Assembly: GCA_034434335.1 (NCBI GenBank)
Contig: DAOTZS010000117.1
Span: 1-10,123, forward strand
DNA length: 10,123 nt
Source of the DNA: DAOTZS01 sp034434335
GTDB lineage: Bacteria > Chloroflexota > Anaerolineae > CG2-30-64-16
Reading direction: 5' to 3'
The position numbers were made by a program, and so were the translations under genes. The notes beneath the pieces were generated by a model. That model searched no databases. It was given only the letters and a program-made list of their open reading frames with translations, and had not been told where the DNA came from. Of the stretch, positions 5,263-10,123 are shown one piece after another; positions within the stretch are counted from its first letter, which is position 1; every line of letters begins with the position of its first letter.

Positions 5263-8200
5263 TTACCCCTTGCTGTGCCCTGTCAGGTAGCTGATCATCG
5301 GCTCAGTGACCAGTGGCACCACGTCGCCGATCATGTGCGGCATCAGGTTGTCCATCACCTTGGGCATCAGGTCGGGCATCTGGGCGGCCATATAGTCCGG
5401 CATGGGGATCATCTGACCCACCCGGTTGAGCATAGTTGGCATGACCTTGGGCATCATCATGGGCAGCAGCCGCGGGAAGAGGAACGGGAACATCGGCTTC
5501 ATGGCACCCAGCATGAAGGGCATCCGCTTGCCGATGAAGCGCATCATGCGCCCCATGCCCAAGGGCATGGCATCAATCAGCTCGGGCCACATGGTACCCA
5601 TCAGGCTGGCAAACCCCTGTGGCGTCATGAGCCTGATCATGGCCTCGAACACTGCCCACTGGGCCCGCACCTCTGGACTGGGATCTGGGAACTGGTAGCC
5701 CAACCGTTCGGAGACGAAGCGGGCCAGGTCCACTACTTCCAGGGGTATCCCCTTCTTATCGGCCGTGACCCTTAGCTGGAACTCACAGCACGGGCAGAGG
5801 GCCAGTACTTTCTGCGCGCCGGCCTCCACGGCTTCCTTCAGCCGATGGGCACCGATGTCGGCTGCCACCTCCGGTTCCTTGATCAGGGTCAGCACGCTGC
5901 CGCAGCAGTAGCCCTCCTGGCGGTTGTGCTCCATCTCCACGAAGTTCACACCTGGCACAGCCTTGATCAGCTCACGGGGCGGTTCGTAGACGCCCGACAC
6001 CCGGCCGATGTGGCACGAGTCGTGCCAGGTCACCGTCACCGGTTCATGGCCGTCGGCCGGCAACCTGAACTCGCCCGCCTTGATCTTCTCGCTGACCACC
6101 TCGCTGTAGTGGCGCGTCGTGATCCCATAATCAATGCCCAGCTTCTTGGCCCACTCCGGATAGACATGGCGCCACATCATGTCGCAGGCCGGGCAGGAGG
6201 TAATAACCGTGTCTGCGCCGGCTGCCTTGACGGCTGCGATGTTGCGCCGCATGATATCGGCGAAGGTATCCCATTTGCCCGCCACCAGCATGGGGGTGCC
6301 ACAACAACTCTCTTGCTCACCCAGGTAGGTAAAGTCTACCCCGGCCTCATCGAGCAGCCGCACGCTGGCCATGCCAATGTCATGCTCCACGTAAGAGGCT
6401 GTGCAGCCGGCGAAATAGACGTTCCTGGCCTTGTGAGCCGGGCCGTGTTTTTCCAGCAGGTTGGCTGGGAACCAGGCCGGCCGGTCCTTACGATACCCGG
6501 CCCAGATGTCCCCCTCGGCCTCCAAGGCAGCTTTCATCATCTCAAAGGGCGGGAAGGTCATCTTCTTGTCTTCGTGGATCAGCTTGCCACGCAGCTTCAT
6601 CCACGAAGGCTCAATGGGGAGGGCAGCCGAACAGCGCAGGTTACATAGCTCGCAGGTGGTGCAGACCAGGAAGGTGTCTACCATGAACTGGTCCCACTGT
6701 TCGCGGCCCTCCATATAGCGCCGCAGCCAGTACCACTTGCCGCGCGGGCTCTGGCTCTCCCAGCCACGGCCGTAATACTGGTCGCATTCCTGGACGCAGT
6801 AGCCACATTGAGAACAGGCATAGGCGTACCAGGCCACATCGGCCGGGATGCCCCGCACGTCCTGTGTCGGCCGTTCCCCTATCTGTGTGATGACATAGTT
6901 GCCAAAGGGCCGCAGCAGCGGCTCCAGGACGTTGGCCGCGCTCAGCGCGAAGCCGATGAGCCCGTTGCCGATCACCTTGCCGGGGTTGAGGATGCCCTGA
7001 GGGTCAACCTGAGCCTTGAAGCGGCGGAGCTTGCTCACCCGTTCATCGCCCAGGATCTTCTCGGCCATGCGCGTGTAGTAGAGCCCGGTGGAGTAAGGCC
7101 GGCCGCCATGCCGCTCGGCGATGCGCGCGATGGTGAGGGAGAGGGGGAAGACGAAATTGTAGCCGAACCTGCGCTGATCGGCCGGGATGAAGCCCAGGAT
7201 AACCACTTCCGGCTTGCCTCCCCGGCCATTCTTGATGATCACCCCCTCCTTGACCACCGGCTGGTCCACCTTGCGCTCGATCTCGGTCATCGTGTCGCCC
7301 AGGCCGGCCAATGGCACCACCACCTCAGCCGGCACCAGGCTGGGCCCCAGGCGCTTGACCGTCATGATCCGAAAACGATGCCCCCATTCGTGGTGGGCAA
7401 TGCGTTGGCTGAGGATCTCGGCCTCGCAGGCCTTGACCCGCTGCTCTACCCCGGCGCGCACAACCCCGGCATGGCGCTGGCGGAAGGCCAGGGTGATAAT
7501 GTAAGACGCGGGCAACAAAACGCGCTCCTCGATGGGATGACCATGATGCTCCATCAGGGGAGCCCGATTCTTCATCTCGGCCATACGGGGGTTGATGAAA
7601 TGGATAGACCAGATGGGCAGGTTATCGTCTATCAGGCCCTGGATGAAGGCCTGCGTATCATGGGCATCAGGGCACCCCACCGCCATGATCTCCAAAGGTT
7701 CATCGGGCTGGACGCGGATGGTCAGGCTGCTGATAAGGCCGGTGATCCCCTCAGCATCGGCAACCAGGTCCAGGTCAGCGCCGCTGAACTCCCGTACAGT
7801 GCCGTCGGGCAGGACAACGCGCGCGCTGACGACCGTATCCCGAAACCAGCCGGCCTCGTAAGAGCCTAACCCGGCGCCACCCTGGGCCAGCCACCCTCCT
7901 GCCGTGGCGGAAGGATAGCTGCTAGGGTAACTGCATAGGGTCAACCCGTGCTTTTTCAGTTCACGATCGGCCCGTTCCCAAACGATGCCCGCCTGCAGGG
8001 TGGCGGTCAGGGCCTGGGGGTCCACGGCGAGCACTTTATCCATGCGAAAGAAGTCCACCACCACCCCACCCTTCACCGGCAACACGCCACCATAGCCCGA
8101 GGTGGCCTTGCCGCGCGGGGTGAGCGGCACGCGCTCGGCGGCTGCCCACCGCACGAGCTGCACCAGATCCTCTTCTGAGGCTGGCTGTACCACGGCATCG

Positions 8201-8346
8201 GGCACAGTGCTCCCCACCAGCGGTTTGACCAGGCCCGGCATCTCGGCGATGTCGTGGCCATAGAGCACCCGCTCGACGCGGCGGAACGAAACCCGTTCAC
8301 CGAACATCTGTTTCAAGTGTTCTTTCTGTATATCACTGAGAGCCAT
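5263..8346 (-). CDS. FAD-linked / Fe-S oxidoreductase (GlcD + HdrD-type fusion) with Met/Pro-rich tail
   Basis: A 1027-residue fusion protein. ATG 8346 is chosen because GGGGAGGG lies six bases upstream; ATG 8373 would add nine residues. Domains in order: a PCMH-type FAD-binding domain (about 45-225) with TPRGKATSGYGG (76-87) and a glycine-rich PSATAGGWLAQGGAGLGS (145-162); an FAD-oxidase C-terminal domain ending in DPQGILNPGK (448-457); two [4Fe-4S] motifs CxxCxxCxxxC at Cys511/514/517/521 and Cys562/565/568/572; and two CCG domains with CCG at 681-683 and 814-816 plus Cys648, CPAC 718-721, Cys778 and CPCC 851-854. This layout matches fused FAD-linked 2-hydroxy-acid dehydrogenases (glycolate, D-lactate, D-2-hydroxyglutarate types). 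CCG domains also hold the noncubane clusters of HdrB/HdrD. The substrate and electron acceptor cannot be read from the sequence. Residues 903-1027 are unlike the core family. The gene follows a PocR-type regulator on the same strand, 82 bases downstream of it. Confidence 0.9.
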   Translation of the reverse strand: MALSDIQKEHLKQMFGERVSFRRVERVLYGHDIAEMPGLVKPLVGSTVPDAVVQPASEEDLVQLVRWAAAERVPLTPRGKATSGYGGVLPVKGGVVVDFFRMDKVLAVDPQALTATLQAGIVWERADRELKKHGLTLCSYPSSYPSATAGGWLAQGGAGLGSYEAGWFRDTVVSARVVLPDGTVREFSGADLDLVADAEGITGLISSLTIRVQPDEPLEIMAVGCPDAHDTQAFIQGLIDDNLPIWSIHFINPRMAEMKNRAPLMEHHGHPIEERVLLPASYIITLAFRQRHAGVVRAGVEQRVKACEAEILSQRIAHHEWGHRFRIMTVKRLGPSLVPAEVVVPLAGLGDTMTEIERKVDQPVVKEGVIIKNGRGGKPEVVILGFIPADQRRFGYNFVFPLSLTIARIAERHGGRPYSTGLYYTRMAEKILGDERVSKLRRFKAQVDPQGILNPGKVIGNGLIGFALSAANVLEPLLRPFGNYVITQIGERPTQDVRGIPADVAWYAYACSQCGYCVQECDQYYGRGWESQSPRGKWYWLRRYMEGREQWDQFMVDTFLVCTTCELCNLRCSAALPIEPSWMKLRGKLIHEDKKMTFPPFEMMKAALEAEGDIWAGYRKDRPAWFPANLLEKHGPAHKARNVYFAGCTASYVEHDIGMASVRLLDEAGVDFTYLGEQESCCGTPMLVAGKWDTFADIMRRNIAAVKAAGADTVITSCPACDMMWRHVYPEWAKKLGIDYGITTRHYSEVVSEKIKAGEFRLPADGHEPVTVTWHDSCHIGRVSGVYEPPRELIKAVPGVNFVEMEHNRQEGYCCGSVLTLIKEPEVAADIGAHRLKEAVEAGAQKVLALCPCCEFQLRVTADKKGIPLEVVDLARFVSERLGYQFPDPSPEVRAQWAVFEAMIRLMTPQGFASLMGTMWPELIDAMPLGMGRMMRFIGKRMPFMLGAMKPMFPFLFPRLLPMMMPKVMPTMLNRVGQMIPMPDYMAAQMPDLMPKVMDNLMPHMIGDVVPLVTEPMISYLTGHSKG
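5266..5640 (-). other. Met/Pro-rich C-terminal tail of the oxidoreductase
   Basis: Residues 903-1027 of the oxidoreductase contain about 26 methionines and 17 prolines in 125 residues. They form short hydrophobic segments punctuated by MP pairs, for example FPRLLPMMMPKVMPTML and MPDLMPKVMDNLMPHMIG. The pentapeptide MPKVM occurs twice, 29 residues apart. Many segments look like short amphipathic or membrane-surface helices. Possible roles are membrane docking to a quinone pool, partner binding, or metal binding through Met; none is shown by the sequence. Confidence 0.75.
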
Positions 8347-8428
8347 CTGAATCCCTCCCCGGTTCTTTAGCAACTGTGGCTATGTAAAACGATCTTGAGG
8401 CTGGCCCGAGCCCGCACAGCGAAGAATC

Positions 8429-9205
8429 CTACAGGGTGCTCAAGGCCGCAATAGCCTGCAGCCGGCCATGGACCAGGCTGCGCTCTTCCACGATGGACGA
8501 GAAAATATCAGCGACGCGCTGGGTGTATCTCAGGACGCGCTCCATCTGCGCCCGGTCCAGCCGATAGACCTCGTGGAGGTGCCCACGAATCAAGTTTATC
8601 TCCACCCCGAAATGGCGCGCGATCTGAGCCAGCCTTGCCTCATCAGGGGGCCATTCCTCGGGCGCGATGCCACCTACAAACACCATGCCCTTGAGCTCGT
8701 TACCGGCCCGGATGAGGCCGCGGGCGCACAGGAGGCCCAGGGAGCTGGTGGCAAAGCGAGGCTCAATGGGAACAGCGCCCGCCATCTGCTGCCACTCTCC
8801 CATACAATGCTCCAACGTCGCCCCATGGCCGATGAGAGCCTCATAAAACCCGCACGGGTTACTCACCCGGGTCACCGGCTTGCCCATTGTGTCGGTGACC
8901 AACATCATCACTCCCAGCAGCTCGGCGCAAGTGTCCTGGATTATCTGCGCACAGGGAATGGGCAGCAGCTCGGCCAGATGGCCTCCACGGTTCGTCGGGC
9001 TGCTCGCTGGTGTTTCACGGACAGGCGCCACGGATACGCCAGCGCCGCGGCTCTGCAGCCAACGTTCGATCTCGCCCTGTGGGAAGCGCCATTGTTTGCC
9101 GACCCGCACGGCAGGCAGGCGACCACTCTCTGCCATGCGGTAGATGGTGGTGCGGTCAACCTGAAGGAGCTCCTGGACCTGTCTGGTCGTCAACAGCTCG
9201 GCCAC
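8429..9205 (-). CDS. Regulator with excisionase-type HTH and PocR-like sensor domain
   Basis: A 258-residue protein if started at GTG 9205. That start is preferred because AGGA (9217-9214) lies eight bases upstream and because the product then opens MAELLTTRQVQELL, where helix-turn-helix proteins of this type normally begin; ATG 9238 and TTG 9244 are in-frame alternatives lacking a good ribosome site. Residues 4-53 form an excisionase/MerR-like HTH with DRTTIYRMAESGRLPAVRVG, then WRFP and EIERWLQ. After a linker, residues about 77-235 resemble the PocR ligand-binding domain: PIPCAQIIQDTCAELLGVMMLVTD, NPCGFYEAL, LEHCMGEW, and LGLLCARGLI followed by MVFVGGIAPEEW. Cys118, Cys134 and Cys160 are candidate sensing or ligand residues. 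PocR itself senses 1,2-propanediol in Salmonella; related domains bind small hydrocarbon-like ligands. The downstream oxidoreductase gene is the obvious target or operon partner. Operator-like repeats directly upstream suggest autoregulation. Confidence 0.85.
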   Translation of the reverse strand: MAELLTTRQVQELLQVDRTTIYRMAESGRLPAVRVGKQWRFPQGEIERWLQSRGAGVSVAPVRETPASSPTNRGGHLAELLPIPCAQIIQDTCAELLGVMMLVTDTMGKPVTRVSNPCGFYEALIGHGATLEHCMGEWQQMAGAVPIEPRFATSSLGLLCARGLIRAGNELKGMVFVGGIAPEEWPPDEARLAQIARHFGVEINLIRGHLHEVYRLDRAQMERVLRYTQRVADIFSSIVEERSLVHGRLQAIAALSTL

Positions 9206-9220
9206 AGCACTTTTCCTGAG

Positions 9221-9316
9221 TTGCACATGATGCAACATGAGCAAGAAGTCGCTCGAGATTGCACCAAATATAACCCCTATTGTGCATATGATGTATGACT
9301 CGCATCATATTGCACC
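9221..9316. promoter_or_regulatory. Operator-like motif cluster upstream of the PocR-type regulator
   Basis: TTGCACATGATGCAA (9221-9235) is a TTGCA-N5-TGCAA palindrome. GTGCATATGATG (9282-9293) and CATCATATTGCAC (9303-9315) form an inverted pair that matches except for one missing base, around a nine-base spacer. ATTGCACC occurs twice, at 9258-9265 and 9309-9316. The shared core is TGCA followed within two bases by ATGATG, present three times. All lie 16-111 bases upstream of the GTG start, so they are likely binding sites for the regulator or another factor. No strong minus-strand -35/-10 pair is visible; TATATT near 9269-9274 is a weak -10 candidate. Confidence 0.5.
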
Positions 9317-9340
9317 AGCCGGCTGTCGTATAAAGCAAGG

Positions 9341-9412
9341 ATGGCCTTCTAGCCTGGGACTCGCGCAGCGAAGGCCCGGGGAGTACGAGAGGTGTCCTCT
9401 CTCTTTTCCTTA
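9341..9412 (+). ncRNA. Possible short transcript with two hairpins and a U-rich end
   Basis: TATAAA (9329-9334) could act as a -10 box, placing a start near 9341, but there is no good -35 at the right spacing. The sequence then offers GGCCTTC (9343-9349) pairing with GAAGGCC (9370-9376), and GAGAGG-TGT-CCTCTC (9387-9401) followed by TCTTTTCCTT, a weak terminator. No ORF is present. It may be a small RNA, a terminator for readthrough, or chance structure. Confidence 0.2.
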
Positions 9413-9473
9413 GGCCCCCCAATATTATGATGGCTTGTCCTGAATTGCTGCGCAAGCCCAAACTGCTGCCACG

Positions 9474-9502
9474 TTGACCACACCGTTCATAGATGCTATA
9501 CT
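9474..9502 (+). promoter_or_regulatory. Sigma70-type promoter for the Asp-box protein
   Basis: TTGACC (9474-9479) and TATACT (9497-9502) are each five of six matches to consensus. They are spaced by exactly 17 bases, and a TGC extended -10 element lies directly before the -10 box. Transcription would start near 9509, leaving a leader of about 20 bases before ATG 9529. Confidence 0.7.
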
Positions 9503-9528
9503 GTTATTGCCATTTGGGGAGGTTTCTT

Positions 9529-10123
9529 ATGCTTTGGCATACGGCCTTATTGCTGCTCTTTGCAACTCTCTTGGTGCTACAAGGCACTGAGACGGGGCCA
9601 CAAGAAGCCGGCTGGGTGTCTTTGCCCAGCCCAACCGTCCCCGGTGGCACGGTGGATGCCCTCGCTATCGCGCCCTCGACTCCGGATGCACTGTATGCCC
9701 TGGTGCGACCATTTGGGGGCTACACCGCAGCCGATAGCGCGCGTCTGTTCCGCAGCCGCGACGCGAGCCTCACCTGGCAGCACGTTTACACTTTTACCCC
9801 ACCCGTGAGTGCCCTGGCTGTAGACCCAGCCGACGCCAATGTGATCTATATAGGCAGGCTAGACGAGCTCCTGCATTCGTCAGACGGCGGCCTAAGTTGG
9901 ACCCGCCTCTATACAATGGGCGCGGCTATCGCTGTCCCCATACCCCGCCTGATCTATACAGCAGGTCGCATCGCCGATGGCGATGCGACCTGCTCCGATG
10001 GCTACTTCGGCATTGCGCGCAGCGATAATGCTGGCGTCACCTGGCGCATGAGTCCTATCGGCTGCGCCAGCAGTATTACAGTTCTAGCCGCCCATCCTGC
10101 CAACCCCGATCTTGTATATGCTG
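9529..10123 (+). CDS. Exported Asp-box (BNR-like) protein, 3' end outside the window
   Basis: The reading frame is open from ATG 9529 to the window end, giving 198 residues of a longer protein. GGGGAGG (9516-9522) lies six bases before the start and a sigma70-type promoter lies just upstream. Residues 1-18 (MLWHTALLLLFATLLVLQ) form a hydrophobic export signal, with no lipobox Cys. Three Asp-box-type motifs follow: SRDASLTW, SSDGGLSW and SDNAGVTW, each at the turn of a beta-hairpin as in BNR/sortilin-type beta-propellers. They are spaced with PxxxPDxLYAL / DPADANVIYIG repeats typical of such blades. The family includes sialidase-like and photosystem-assembly-like propellers, but Asp-boxes alone do not identify an enzyme. 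It is probably a secreted or envelope propeller of unknown ligand. A perfect 16-bp inverted repeat at 9960-9994 lies inside the coding sequence. Confidence 0.85.
   Translation, partial: MLWHTALLLLFATLLVLQGTETGPQEAGWVSLPSPTVPGGTVDALAIAPSTPDALYALVRPFGGYTAADSARLFRSRDASLTWQHVYTFTPPVSALAVDPADANVIYIGRLDELLHSSDGGLSWTRLYTMGAAIAVPIPRLIYTAGRIADGDATCSDGYFGIARSDNAGVTWRMSPIGCASSITVLAAHPANPDLVYA
9960..9994. repeat. Perfect 16-bp palindrome inside the Asp-box gene
   Basis: AGCAGGTCGCATCGCC (9960-9975) and GGCGATGCGACCTGCT (9979-9994) are exact reverse complements separated by GAT. The frame stays open through it, encoding AGRIADGDATCS between two Asp-box blades. A perfect stem of this length in coding sequence is uncommon and may be a dispersed palindromic element tolerated in a surface loop. 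Confidence 0.7.

Larger units (their letters stand above)
9206..9528. other. Divergent intergenic region
   Basis: About 320 bases separate the minus-strand regulator from the plus-strand exported protein. Nearest the regulator is a cluster of related inverted and direct motifs (9221-9316). The middle holds two hairpins followed by a pyrimidine-rich tract (9343-9412). The right end carries a good sigma70-type promoter (9474-9502). I see no coding sequence. Confidence 0.6.

Noticed and set aside
5221..8300. Several long plus-strand open frames opposite the oxidoreductase (for example 5845-6648 and 6808-7869)
   Set aside because: They are antisense to a gene with unambiguous FAD, Fe-S and CCG motifs, show His/Arg/Gly-rich composition typical of shadow frames in GC-rich DNA, and match no family I recognise.
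1..10123. CRISPR array, tRNA or rRNA genes
   Set aside because: No regularly spaced direct repeats, tRNA-like cloverleaf with a T-loop, or rRNA-like conserved stretches were seen on either strand.

Overview
The window is a moderately GC-rich bacterial chromosome segment with compact genes, clear Shine-Dalgarno sites and many strong hairpins. No phylogenetic marker gene is present. The mix of proteins suggests a Chloroflexota (Anaerolineae-like) bacterium: repeat lipoproteins of no named family, a small two-helix membrane protein ending in a DIEENTR-type tail, a pyrophosphate-type phosphofructokinase, a stand-alone XdhC, an excisionase-type HTH fused to a PocR-like sensor, and an Asp-box exported protein. 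That assignment is inference.

Layout. Positions 1-2371 (+) hold a cell-envelope cluster: the 3' part of a repeat protein, a possible 44-residue small ORF, a complete paralogous lipoprotein with a two-fold internal repeat, and a small membrane protein, closed by an intrinsic terminator. Positions 2419-3812 (+) are a single-gene unit: predicted promoter, phosphofructokinase with PPi-type signature residues, and terminator. Positions 3855-4003 hold a 149-bp segment bounded by perfect 12-bp inverted repeats, with a third partial copy of the arm inside it; it ends directly before the ribosome binding site of an XdhC-family gene (4021-5193, +). A 14-bp perfect hairpin with a GAGA loop lies at the convergent junction.

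Positions 5263-9205 (-) hold a two-gene unit read right to left: a DNA-binding sensor protein (excisionase-type HTH plus PocR-like domain) followed by a 1027-residue FAD/Fe-S oxidoreductase. The oxidoreductase has the GlcD + GlcF/HdrD-type fusion architecture and an unusual Met/Pro-rich C-terminal tail. The stretch upstream of the regulator (9221-9316) carries several related TGCA/ATGATG motifs in both orientations, which look like operator sites. Divergently, a good sigma70-type promoter at 9474-9502 drives an exported Asp-box (BNR-like) protein that runs off the window end and contains a 16-bp perfect palindrome in its coding sequence.

How the genes may work together: the regulator and oxidoreductase look like a sensor-controlled catabolic or respiratory unit oxidising an unidentified, possibly 2-hydroxy-acid, substrate. 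The phosphofructokinase is central glycolysis and appears independent. XdhC implies molybdenum hydroxylases elsewhere in the genome. I saw no CRISPR array, tRNA, rRNA or complete insertion sequence. The candidates most worth a second look are the inverted-repeat segment before xdhC, the Met/Pro-rich tail, the operator cluster, and the two-fold repeat lipoprotein pair.
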